Assembly (NCBI GenBank): GCA_037903475.1 | Contig: JBAJFG010000300.1 | Location: 248,001-312,000 of the forward strand | Reading direction: 5' to 3' | DNA length: 64,000 nt | Source of the DNA: Ancylostoma caninum | Lineage: Eukaryota; Nematoda; Chromadorea; Rhabditida; Ancylostomatidae | Part shown: one piece after another, positions 46,561 through 56,151 of the stretch | Layout of the letters: every line of letters starts with the position of its first letter | Position numbering within the stretch: position 1 is the first letter of the stretch | Position numbers and translations under genes: made by a program | Notes under the pieces: model-generated | Told to the model about the DNA's origin: nothing | The model's database searches: none | What the model saw: only the letters and a program-made list of their open reading frames with translations

Positions 46561-47582
46561 AAACAGAAAAAATGTTTATAAATAATTAAAATTGAATATA
46601 AATTAAATATGTTTAAACTGTAGATTCATCTAAGTAAAAATCCCCTCCATATAATAAACGTTCTACTATAATAAAGCACAGACCCCACGGACGAGGATTT
46701 GATTTCGTAATCTGTCGCATTACTCATCCGTAATGTCAGCGGTTGAACAGGAATTCCCTTTTTTGTCGAAATAGCGACTTTTTTGTGCCAGCATGGAGTC
46801 GTCTAAGCAAAAACATTGAATATCACTACATTGAACAAAGAAAGGTAAAGTTGACAGAGGTTTCCATTCCAATCTGAAAAAAGAGGATCTCACCATATCA
46901 TCGGAAATAAGGTCATCAATTTAATGTGTTTGTTCGTGTGCGGATGCTGTTTCAATTGCAAGTATAGTTGGAGTCCAATGGAATAGAAATGAAAACACGA
47001 GAGTGGGTAAGATACGTCATATTGTAGATTTCCCGCCATATTCGTTTCACATGATAACATATACATCACTCGCGCTACGTTAAAGCTATAAAGTCAATGA
47101 AATCTGAGAGAAAAAAGTGGTCGCTCGGGATTGTTTCAAAGTCTAGCACCAATGAATAGTCACCATAAATGCATTTCATTCCCATGTGACATCCGTAGAA
47201 AATATTTCTTAAATTTCTCCCAGAAAATTTGGAGTGACAGATTCGGTCACCCGCGCAAAGCGCGGCGGAGCGGCGAAGCCGTTCAGATTGCCCAAATGTA
47301 ACGTGGCACACAGGTCCGAGATTTGTGCGTTTAGAAAGCCCAAACGATCCGTGATGCTATGTTGCTTCGGAGAAACCGAGAAATAGTATATCCATACTAT
47401 TCCTCGTTCTCCGGAGCAACTATACAGAGTCAAGAATTCATCCTTTTCGCACTTCACGAAGCTTCGCCATTCTCATAGGTACGACCACCAGACTCCTCTC
47501 CACGAGAAGTATACTATTTACCATGTTTTCCCAGCTAATGAAAAAATTCTGGATAATGACGGACTATTCTTTCATTTATTGA
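46561..47582. other. Gene-free stretch with a hairpin at 47361
   Basis: No coding feature was recognised beyond the inverted repeat listed separately. A GC-rich word cluster (CAAAGCGCGGCGGAGCGGCG) lies near 47255. Confidence 0.45.
47361..47420. repeat. Imperfect 28-bp-stem hairpin
   Basis: GTTGCTTCGGAGAAACCGAG and onward to 47389 pairs with 47394-47420 with four or five mismatches or bulges and a 4-bp loop. It may be the centre of a foldback element. The bulged, short-loop stem is the right size for a small-RNA precursor, but nothing else supports that. Confidence 0.7.
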
Positions 47583-48122
47583 TCGTTTCAAAAATATGGA
47601 GACACTTTGCATTAACCAGATATTTATTGGCAACAACAATGAAATGAATGCTCAGTAATCAATGGGTGGAGCCCTAATGGGCAGCCGCATCTAATAGACG
47701 CCTTGTCATACTTCCTGCGAGATATTGCAGCACACCATCGTCGACCTCCGCCAACGCCCTCAGAATTGCCTTTTTAAGCTCATCAACGGGAGGGAACTGG
47801 CGATTGCTAAAGTAGACCTCTCGTACTATGAGCCTCCACACATTTATTGAGTTAAGATCCGGACTGCAAGCAGGCAGTCAAGGACGTTGATGTGTGCTCC
47901 GTAAACCATTCTGTCGTCGAGTGGTTGGAGAGGACTGAGGCACTGTCCTGCTGGAAAACCAACCATTGCATACGGCGGCTGCCCAGGAATGCTTACTGAT
48001 GCTCTTGTAGAGCCTGGTAATTCTTGGAATCCATCTTGCAGGTTGGAAAAGCCAACTTCAGCTTTTCGCCGTTGTAGAAGGTTCCCCACGCCATTGCACT
48101 TCCCCAACCGAATTTGCGTCAA
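47583..48122 (-). pseudogene. Tc1-like transposase C-terminal fragment with one end
   Basis: On the minus strand, in shifting frames, are KLKLAFPTCKMDSKNYQAL, VFQQDSASV (a catalytic Asp), then CSPDLNSINVWRLIVREVYF, RQFPPVDELKKAILRALAEV and SMTRRLL. The Tc1 motif SPDLNPIENxW reads SPDLNSINVW, so the catalytic Glu is absent. The region ends with GTGTCTCCATATTTTTGAAA (near 47585-47610 in reverse), matching a Tc1-like terminal repeat. At least two frameshifts are present and the N-terminal half and second end were not found. Confidence 0.8.
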
Positions 48123-48690
48123 ATGAACAACACTGGTTCCTTGCGAAGATCGTGTCAGTGAAAAAATGAAAGTAAAAGTGAAGTAAAATACCTAGAACCA
48201 ACTGGCTCATTGAGTTTGAAGTTTTTTCATACGAGAGAGCGACTCGAGAAAGAATTATTGGTCATGAACTGACCCTATCACCTGGTGCCACCTGCTCCAA
48301 TCGTAAAAGTGAGAATATATAGTTTGGTGTTCGCATACTGGCTGGTTTGGAACTCACTACACTGCTCTCCTCGTTCAATCACTCCTTCATTGCTCTGAGG
48401 ATGTTATTTGAAAAATCCTTTCTTACTCCTCTTGATAACGCTTCGGAGATTGCTAGTGCTTCTTTCCACAAGAAAAGCTGCAGCTGTTGTATCAACCTAC
48501 TGTCAGCCTCGTGTGTTCGGGGGTAGTTGAAAAGAAAAGATTTTAGAAGCCGTTTGAATCCCCTTGTTAGTCTACCATAAAAATGTTTAGCTTCCGGTAC
48601 TGTTGCTGCTAACGTGAACTCTTTCATAATGAGCTCTTCCTCGCTTACTTTTTTCCCTCTCCTTCCAAAAAGGAAAATTCAACAGGGGCT
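48123..48690. other. Gene-free stretch
   Basis: No gene is supported. The 82-codon minus frame at 48627-48379 has no family resemblance. Confidence 0.45.
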
Positions 48691-49075
48691 GAGGCGACCG
48701 CGTAGGTCCAGCCTCCTCGAAGCTTTCGAGACGCGGCAGCTCTCATGGCACGCTTCCATTTCTTCCTGCGAGTGCATAAAGCGCCGCAACAGTGGAAGGC
48801 TGGTTTTCCTGCTGCGTACATTGTGCAGCCTGAAAACTGTAAACACTCCCTCACTCCTATGCGGCGAGACTGCCAGCGAAGGTGATGAAATCACCATCCC
48901 GTGCATGCGGGAGAGCCAGCCATGACGTAATTGCGGGTCCCGAACCGAACGTGTCTGCGTCCATGGAAATCGGCCATTTCGCCCCACAGTCTGCGCCTCA
49001 AGATTGCGCTGTCTATGAGTGCCGCCGCGTATCTCTAGCCGCTCTAGCCCCCTTACGACGCTTTGTTTAATAGAT
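48691..49075 (+). repeat. 385-bp dispersed module, copy 2
   Basis: Matches 10894-11276 across its full length in the same orientation, without the minisatellite that accompanies copy 1. This shows the module moves or was copied independently of the 60-bp array. Flanking sequence is unrelated on both sides. Confidence 0.9.
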
Positions 49076-50297
49076 CTGAAACGGGAAAAAACGCGCGTGG
49101 GCGCCAAATTCAAACGATGGGAGTGCATTTGTAAGCAAGGTGGTGAAGAAGGGGCTCGGGAACATGGGAGACCATCCGGTTAGGGTGGAGGGCCTACGAC
49201 ACTACTCATTGAATAGTGTCGATCCGGCTATCGATTTAACGATCGATTTTATCGGTTTTTCTTGAGTTTCCTGAGTTTAGCTCTAATCCAGATCGGAACA
49301 GGCATGATGGGGCAATCCACCACGCTGATCACGAATTTCACAACCATTTTGCGCGACGTGGTTGTTGACTTATTGATTTTATTGACTTTTCGCGAGTTCA
49401 GATGCGGACGTGGCGGAAGCGTACTCGCAGAGGATTACGACAGTTCGTATATGGAAAATATTGAAAAATAAAAAAAAGGAAAATTTTGCGTGAAATAACA
49501 TAATTTTCGTATCTAATATTTTGAATTGCGAGCCTACATTTCATCTGGTTTGACAAGCCAGTCTTAACATCAAGGTACTAGAACACTTCGAAATACCTAA
49601 TTTTTCTCCAGTGCAAGGAACTGGTACCTCTTTCCCTTTCAGGGGCTTCTCTGATGCACCGTTGCGGGCTCAGACATTTTTAGTAGCATACAGATCCTGG
49701 AAATCAGAAATTAGAACAAGCCTTAAGTCTGTAGTACTCAATGGACGATTTCGTGAGCAAGTTAATGACGACCAACGATGTACGAATATACTTAGAATTT
49801 GTTAGTGGTTACAAACTCGTTTTAATTACGATCCCGGTGTTGGAGCTGTCCAGTAGTTCCAATCAGTAATTGAAAACACATTTCGAGTTCAGTTATTCAC
49901 CTCTCACTTCGATAGTATGTAGGATTGATCAATAATGCTGGTTTTTTTCAACATCCTTGCAGTACTTCCAGAACTAACAAATGCGGCTCTAATATTGAAC
50001 AGAAGAAAAATCGAAAATTTTGTCTGGAACTGTGGACAGAAAATGAGGTGAAGGTCTCTTAAATATAAAACCCTCTCAAAACCGGCGTTCATGATACAAA
50101 AAAGCAAAAGTCAAAAGTAGAAAAAAGTAAAGCTTCAAGGCAGAGTACAGCGCTACCATCGGGTCTTAAGTACCCGCTTTCCCGCTCGTCATGTGTAATG
50201 CCTGCCGTTTGGAGCATGCCCCTTACTCTTGAATCTTGCCACATCGCATACTGAGAAAAAAAGAAACGACAGATACTGCACATAACATATCTTTCAG
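49076..50297. other. Gene-free stretch
   Basis: No confident gene. A segment at 49947-50043 is bounded by TTGCAG and GTGAAG and could be a short exon, but its reading frame does not join cleanly to the next candidate exon. Confidence 0.4.
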
Positions 50298-50399
50298 TGC
50301 GCCGCACTGTCATGTCTGCAATCACTATATTATTGATGATATGCAACACTGCAGCCATCATGGTAATGCTTGTTCTACTCGGCATCGTCGTCAGAAATG
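50298..50399 (+). CDS. Possible receptor transmembrane exon
   Basis: Bounded by ATCTTTCAG upstream and GTGAGG downstream. The frame starting two bases in reads RRTVMSAITILLMICNTAAI and continues hydrophobic to LLGIVVRN, one membrane span followed by a basic residue. It could be a TM5 exon of a serpentine receptor, perhaps the gene whose last exons lie at 56152-56570, but phases do not fit without a missing exon. Confidence 0.25.
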
Positions 50400-52000
50400 G
50401 TGAGGTCTTATATTTCTCTCTACATGTCGGCTTTGTCAAAATTATACTTGGAAAGGGGAATATCCCTTCATGAGTTTTGCGGAATCCTTACTAATTTTGC
50501 ACCATCCTGAGTTGCTCCTCTAGCTTCTTAAATTCTAGAATATTGCTGGAACTGACAATTCAGAAAGTCAAGGCTTTAAATGATGATTCTCGAATTTCCC
50601 AGTGTGATCTCTTGTTGGCGTCATGGTAAAACTTATGACAGCTGTATACAAAATTGTTATTCACAAAGATCATGGGAGGGTGCCGTTGGACTGCGCAACC
50701 TGATGGGCGAGATTAATTGAAACCAAGCGTTCTTGGACATCTGATGCTGCGCTTTGAGCTGTCCTGAACATGATGGCCATGTTGGCTATGATGGTTTCCA
50801 TAGTTTTCCAAGAGCGGTAATGAACCTAGTTGTTCCTACTGCTGGACTTACGATACCGTTTACAGCAGGAACAATGCAGGCAAAACGTGACTGAAACAAC
50901 TGTACCTACTAATTCCCTTCCCTCACCCTTCTGCAGGCCCCGAAAACCCAACCCTATTGTGGATACAAACTTCAGAATGTTGGAAGCATCGGTTCTCGCC
51001 ATTTTGCAGCGTCACTCTCAGAAACGTCCATTAAGTAATCACACCTACGCAAGGGCGTGGTCAGAGGGAACTACGTGACCTTTCGTCTCGCGGAGAGATC
51101 AAAGTTTCAGTCAGCGACGAGGGAGGGGATTTCGTGGTGATAACACTTGAACTGGACATGACCATAACTAAGACACATCTGGAGGATGACACTTTGTACC
51201 GCCCATCCTCAGCGAAAGACTTTGCGAAGCAATACCGGCGCCGCCTTAATAAAGTGTGGACTGAGAGAACGAAAGCAGCAGAGATTTCCAGAACAACAAC
51301 TGCTCTGCTTAGGCATGATCATCACACCTGCCCTGTTCTTTACGTCTTAATAAAGACACATAAAGTTACCAATGCCACTTTCACCTCCGATGATCCACGC
51401 AAGTTCAAAGTTAGGTCGACAATAAGTAGCATGGAGGCCCTACTGACAAAATATGGTGGTCGCTCAGTTTAATAATCACACAGTTGCTAGAACATGTTCC
51501 AGCGCACCTTTCAAATTATAACATGTTCTTAGAGCACCTGCGCAACGCGCGTTTTGGACATGAGAGCGTGATAGAGTCGATGTCACTTCTCTACACACCA
51601 ATGTCTCCAGAAGCGCAGCGTTGCAAACAATAATTGAGCTTCTTTCTGATCATCAAGGGCCAGTCAACATGTTTTGGTTTTCAATTGGGCAGGTTATGAC
51701 ACTTGTGAGCGAATGCTTAAACTGCAACGTCTTCCGCTGGGCTACAGACAAGTTAGAGGCTTAGCTATGGGGCAATGACTAGCACCCTATTCAGCCATAG
51801 CATTCATGTCCAAGGCGGAGAGTCCCGTTTTAGAGCGAGAACCTACCCGGTACTTTCGCTACATAGACGATATTTGCATTATATGTCCTGCTCAAGTGGA
51901 GATGGACACGTGTTTCAATATTCTGAATCAACAATCGCAGTATATTAAATTCGCCAGGGAAAAGCCCATAGGAAATTGACAACCGTTCCTCAATGTACAG

Positions 52001-52540
52001 GTGCATTTGTCAGATGGGGAGTGGAAAACTAAATGCTATCGTAAGCCCAGCAGTACGAACCCCTCGGTTCATTACCGCTCTGCGCATCATTGGAAAACTA
52101 AGAGAGCCATCATAACCAACATATTCAAGACAGGCTTGGTTTCAATTAATCTCACACGTCAGGTTGCGCAATGCAACGGGTACCCTTCCAGCACGCATTC
52201 ACAGCGCAATCCCTGTCTAGCTCAGCGAGAGCTTTTACCTAGCGATGACAGCTTCAAGATACCCTTTGCCCTCCCGTTCTTCTCATATGGGAAGAGAAAT
52301 GAGGTGCGCGCATGCTTGCGTAGGGTGGGACACCAAGATTCTGTTGGAGTTGTAGACATCCCACCTCTAAAAGAGCGGCTAGTGGGAAACCGAGCTTACG
52401 ATCGCATCTGCGAAACACCCAACTACGTAGTTTGTTGCTCGGAACGGGAACGGGACTGTGCTGCTTCTGGGGTGATTCATCTCGTAACTTGTAGTTCATG
52501 CGGGAAGCAGTATATTGGGGAAACAGGGCTCCCACTGTAG
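52001..52540 (+). pseudogene. Penelope-like RT C-terminus and GIY-YIG start
   Basis: This is the longest open piece of the element (179 codons). It spans the thumb-like region, a Cys-rich linker (CCSERERDCAASGVIHLVTC) and the YIGET catalytic motif of the GIY-YIG nuclease. It ends at a TAG that lies within the 18-bp target site. The apparent start at 52001 is not a real start because the protein continues upstream in another frame. Confidence 0.8.
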
Positions 52541-52548
52541 ATGGGCTC
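52531..52548. repeat. 18-bp target-site duplication, left copy
   Basis: CCCACTGTAGATGGGCTC is identical to 55130-55147. It marks the insertion site of the RTE element within the Penelope-like endonuclease region. Confidence 0.92.
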
Positions 52549-55129
52549 TTCTTCTTCCTAGCGTTTTTCCCGTTTCGTAGCGGGGTCCGCTTTGCTGATC
52601 CTTTGACGCCATATTGCCCTGTCGTGCGCCTGGTCGGGATGGATCCTAACCAGCTTGAGGTCGGCGTGCAGAGTGTCAAGCCATCTTTGCTTTGGTCGTC
52701 CTTTCGGTCGCTTTCCTGGTACTTCTAGATTGAAGCCAATCCTACAGACTTTATCGCCATCAGCACGGAGAACGTGGCCGAACCATCGCAGACGCGCCTC
52801 ACGGAGTTTGTTGGCTATCGCAGTAACTCCAAATCGCTGCCGTATGTCCTGGTTGCAGAAGCGATCCAGCTGCGTAATGCCACCCATCCACCGCAGCATC
52901 CTCATTTCCATGACGTTGATTCGGCGCTCCATTTCCTTGGTGGCAGGCCAACATTCGGCACCATGGAGCGCGACCGGGCGTACCACTGTTCGGTAGATCT
53001 TCGACTTCAGGCGGTCTGGGATGTTCTTGTCGCAGAGCACACCAGTCAGTGAGCGCCACTTCAGCCACGCAGCGTTAACGCGTACGATCATCTCATGAGC
53101 GAGACTGCCGTTTGATGAGACCATTGAACCGAGGTATTTGAACGCAGTGGCTCTTGGGAGATTCATGCCATTAACTTTAATAGTGACGGGCTCGTGTTCG
53201 TCTGTGGTCAGATACACGGTCTTCTTAATGTTGAGGCGAAAGCCAAACCGCGCCAGTCGGTCACTCCACGCTTGCGTCTGCCGTTCAAGCTCACCCTTGT
53301 CTTCAGATGCTAGCATTACGTCGTCGGCATACAACAGCGTCCAAGGCACCGGTCTATAAAGGTCCTTTGTGAGGGCATCCATGACAACGATGAAAAGGAG
53401 CGGAGAGAGAGCTAAGCCTTGGTGTACGCCAACGGCTATGGGAAACTCTGTCGATGTGCCGGCTGCCGCCTGCACTTTACTCCTATGATCGGCGTAAAGC
53501 ATCTGCACCCATCTGAGAAGCTCCTCCGGAATGCCTTGAAGCCGCATTGCGTACCAGATCACTTCGTGCGGAATGCGATCGAAGGCCTTCTCCAAGTCGA
53601 GGAACGCTAGGTGCAGTGGCCGTTTCTTCTCACGATGCTTCTCCATCAGGAGACGGGCAGCATGGATGGCATCGGTAGTGCCGCATCCGGGTACAAAACC
53701 GCACTGGTTCGGGGATAGTTGAACAATTTCACGAATCCGGCGATCAATGATACGCTCGAAGATCTTCATGGTGTGCGACAACAGACGGATTGGCCTATAG
53801 TTCGCGCAATCTGCGGGACTGCCCTTACCTTTCCAGATCGGGATGGTGATGCTTCGTTGCCAGTCCTCGGGCACCTTCTTCTCCGCTATTGCCAAGTTGA
53901 AAAATTTCGTCAACCATTCGGCGGAGCTCCAACCCTGTGCCTTCCACACTTCCGCTGCCATATCATCTGGACCAGTCGCTTTGCCTAGCTTCATACGTTT
54001 CAATGCAAACATGGTCTCTTCGATGGTGATCGGCTGTACCGGTCCGAAGGTGGGCGGGATTTCTGGGACAGAAGGATGCGCAAATTCTTCCGTGGAGACT
54101 TTCTCAAAATAATCCCTCCATCGTTGCGTCGCCATCTTGCGGTCCATGAGAAGATGGCCTTGTTCATCGTTAACGCCGTGAAACTTCTCGACATCGTCTG
54201 CTTGGCGCTGACGCGACTTCGCCAGTCGGTAAATAAAGCGCTCACCGTCTTTCGAGTCCAACTTCTTACAGACTTCATCGTAATGAGCCGCTTTCGCAGC
54301 GGCCACGGCCTTCTTCGCAGCCCTCTTCGCCTCCCTGTAACTGCTCCAGTTGTCTGCCGTTTTATTGTCAAGGAAGAGATGGTACAAACGCTTCTTTTCG
54401 CGGACTTTCGTTCTCACTTCCTCCGTCCAAAGCCAAGTCTTTCTTTCGATCTTCCGTCGGTCTGGTTTGGTAGTGCCAAGTTCGGAACGAGCTGCTGCAA
54501 GGATATTATTGGTAGCCCCTTGCCATGTCTCATCTACGTTCGTGACAGGTGGCAACTTGATCTTGGAGATGACATCTACTTGTCTCTCTCTTAGTCTCCA
54601 CCACCTGATTCGAGCCGGCCCACATCGCTCGACGCGCCTCTGATTTGGCGGAGTGATTTTCATCGTGCAGATTAGCGGTCGATGCTGGGACGTGACCGTC
54701 TTGTAAGGCACAACTTTTGCGTCCGTGACAAGCTTCTGGTCTCGGTACCTCACGAGGACGTAATCGATCTGTGTCTCGTTGCCACCACTGTAGAAAGTAA
54801 CAAGGTGGAATGGTCGCTTTCGGAACTTCGTGTTCGCTATGACAAGATTGTGAGACTCGGCATAGTCGAGTATACGCTCACCATCGTCGTTGCGCACCCC
54901 GTATCCGAAGCCACCGCGGCACCTGTAGCCGTCTTTCGTCACTCCTACGTGGCCATTCAGGTCTCCCGCAATGATGATCGTGTCTTCTGGTGGTATTGCT
55001 GCGGTCGTCTCACCAATCAGTGCCCAGAAGTCATCCTTGACCCGATCGGTGCATCCAGTCTGTGGGGCATATGCCGAGAAGAAGTGAATGCGCCGTTCTT
55101 GCGTGACAATAACAATCTTCATAAGACGG
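52549..55129 (-). mobile_element. RTE-type LINE, 5'-truncated, otherwise open
   Basis: The insertion lies exactly between two copies of CCCACTGTAGATGGGCTC. On the minus strand it begins inside the endonuclease domain and ends with stop codon TAG (52560-52558) followed at once by GAAGAAGAA and the target duplication. A 3' untranslated region reduced to a short trinucleotide tail is a known RTE feature. Perfect duplication and a stop-free 2.6-kb frame point to a recent insertion. The missing 5' end implies that this copy lost its promoter and the first part of the endonuclease during target-primed reverse transcription. Confidence 0.95.
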
Positions 55130-55167
55130 CCCACTGTAGATGGGCTCAATAAATCTAAACTTTCCAC
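52558..55167 (-). CDS. RTE endonuclease/reverse transcriptase, N-terminally truncated
   Basis: The 869-codon open frame starts in host sequence; element-coded protein starts at RLMKIVIVTQER (about residue 14). The apurinic-type endonuclease portion runs to about residue 160 with IIAGDLNGHVG (about 66) and TSQHRPLICT, but lacks the first catalytic Asn/Glu part. The linker has DRRKIERKTWLWTEEV. The RT domain shows LGKATGPDDMAAEVWK, YRPIRLLSHTMKIFERII, FLDLEKAFDRIPHEVIWYAM and the catalytic LLYADDVMLAS (about 612), with VGVHQGLALSPLLF before it. The C-terminal region carries WFGHVLRADGDK and GKRPKGRPKQRWLDTL. All expected RT residues appear intact. This copy is likely immobile because of its truncated endonuclease. 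Confidence 0.93.
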   Translation of the reverse strand: MESLDLLSPSTVGRLMKIVIVTQERRIHFFSAYAPQTGCTDRVKDDFWALIGETTAAIPPEDTIIIAGDLNGHVGVTKDGYRCRGGFGYGVRNDDGERILDYAESHNLVIANTKFRKRPFHLVTFYSGGNETQIDYVLVRYRDQKLVTDAKVVPYKTVTSQHRPLICTMKITPPNQRRVERCGPARIRWWRLRERQVDVISKIKLPPVTNVDETWQGATNNILAAARSELGTTKPDRRKIERKTWLWTEEVRTKVREKKRLYHLFLDNKTADNWSSYREAKRAAKKAVAAAKAAHYDEVCKKLDSKDGERFIYRLAKSRQRQADDVEKFHGVNDEQGHLLMDRKMATQRWRDYFEKVSTEEFAHPSVPEIPPTFGPVQPITIEETMFALKRMKLGKATGPDDMAAEVWKAQGWSSAEWLTKFFNLAIAEKKVPEDWQRSITIPIWKGKGSPADCANYRPIRLLSHTMKIFERIIDRRIREIVQLSPNQCGFVPGCGTTDAIHAARLLMEKHREKKRPLHLAFLDLEKAFDRIPHEVIWYAMRLQGIPEELLRWVQMLYADHRSKVQAAAGTSTEFPIAVGVHQGLALSPLLFIVVMDALTKDLYRPVPWTLLYADDVMLASEDKGELERQTQAWSDRLARFGFRLNIKKTVYLTTDEHEPVTIKVNGMNLPRATAFKYLGSMVSSNGSLAHEMIVRVNAAWLKWRSLTGVLCDKNIPDRLKSKIYRTVVRPVALHGAECWPATKEMERRINVMEMRMLRWMGGITQLDRFCNQDIRQRFGVTAIANKLREARLRWFGHVLRADGDKVCRIGFNLEVPGKRPKGRPKQRWLDTLHADLKLVRIHPDQAHDRAIWRQRISKADPATKREKR
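55130..55147. repeat. 18-bp target-site duplication, right copy
   Basis: Identical to 52531-52548. The Penelope-like coding sequence resumes just inside it (DGLNKSK) in a different frame from the left side, because bases were already missing there before insertion. Confidence 0.92.
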
Positions 55168-55397
55168 GCCATTGGGAACTCAGCGTGCATCACGTCACTA
55201 CAATTCTCTCTTTGGTGTGACGGTCACGATCTTATCGCGAGAACCCGTAATCCTAGCTCGCAAAACGTTGGAAGCATTTTGGATTAACCCAACAGTCCAA
55301 AAATGAACAGAAAAGAGGAGGGCATTGCCAAAAAAAGGGTCGCACTGTATCAGAACCTATCCGGGTCTTGATCTACATTGGCAACGCGGCGCGGTTG

Positions 55398-55453
55398 TCT
55401 TGGGTAGAGACACGGGCGCTCAGCATACTGAGCGCCTTCGTCTCTGCCCAAGA
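55398..55453. repeat. Hairpin just downstream of the Penelope-like ORF
   Basis: TCTTGGGTAGAGACACGGGC through 55423 pairs with 55428-55453 at about 22 of 26 positions around the loop CATA. The inner stem GGCGCTCAG/CTGAGCGCC is perfect. It lies 27 bp after the element's stop codon, so it may be part of the element's 3' untranslated or terminal repeat structure. Confidence 0.75.
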
Positions 55454-55680
55454 GATCCACACCGCGGTCCCAACACTTGTCTGCGTACGTTTGGAGTTTC
55501 CTGTATGAGGACTTGCAACTTTTCGTTCTCGTCATTTCCATTCATTTTTTTTTTCACCGCAACGGTGTGCTGTGAAGTATGCCATTGCCCTCGCAGTACA
55601 CTCTTTTCACAACACATTTCGACTGTATTCCTGAAAAAATCTTGCTAGTGCCTTCCTGGAAAATATTCTGCTTTCAAACA

Positions 55681-55726
55681 ACGCATGATGAGCTCCTGAA
55701 CCAAAGCTCTGGAGCTCATCATGCGT
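55681..55726. repeat. Perfect 16-bp-stem hairpin
   Basis: ACGCATGATGAGCTCC at 55681-55696 is the exact reverse complement of 55711-55726, with a 14-bp loop. Flanking similarity (TTCAAACA against TTTTGGAA) suggests an older, longer inverted repeat. Confidence 0.8.
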
Positions 55727-56151
55727 TTTGGAATGCTCAACTCTATTTTGGAATGTTCTACCCGTTAGCCTCCGGGTGTATATCCGATTTTCCGATTTTC
55801 CTCGAAGTTCTCGCAAAAAACAATCTATCAGAAGGAGCGACAATTAACTATGAGATGGAGAAGGTCTGGAGAGAAGGATTCTACATTATTCGTTGTAATT
55901 TTCTGTAGGAAGTATGTAGGAATTCCCCTTCATTGTCACGAAACTGAAAGGAGGAAACTCTGAAATTCTTCTAGGAAAGGACATTTCAGAAAGAAAGTTA
56001 AGAGGATCGCGCCATAGAGGTGGAGGATCAATCGCGCCTGCCGTCAACAATAAGGTAAAAAGCACTTCACCAATACTTTCGAGTTTTGCAATAAACTTCC
56101 GTCCAGCCACGGTTACCAGTGGTTCCTCACAGCTATTCTAGTTGATTGCAG

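Larger units (their letters stand above)
50899..55371 (+). mobile_element. Penelope-like element with GIY-YIG domain, split by an RTE insertion
   Basis: Plus-strand blocks in order: NSLPSPFCRPRKPNPIVDTN (about 50905), a frame change, ELRDLSSRGEIKVSVSDEGG, KTHLEDDTLYRP, CPVLYVLIKTHK (about 51330), DVTSLHTNVSR (about 51575), QVRGLAMGQ, RYFRYIDDICII (catalytic Asp pair, about 51850), FLNVQVHLSDGEWKTKCYRK, and the Cys-rich linker plus GIY-YIG start CSSCGKQYIGETGLPL (ending 52540). After the RTE insertion the endonuclease continues at 55137 with DGLNKSKLSTPLGTQR, VTVTILSREPVILARKTLEA and, after a frameshift, KMNRKEE, ending at a TGA at 55369-55371. Several stops and frameshifts make it non-functional. 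The order RT then GIY-YIG is diagnostic of canonical Penelope-like elements. Confidence 0.88.

Noticed and set aside
49947..50043. Short exon bounded by TTGCAG and GTGAAG
   Set aside because: The reading frame does not join with the neighbouring candidate exon and the peptide has no membrane segment or motif.
52655..55152. Several plus-strand frames of 60-172 codons across the RTE element
   Set aside because: They are antisense shadows of the 869-codon reverse transcriptase frame on the minus strand.
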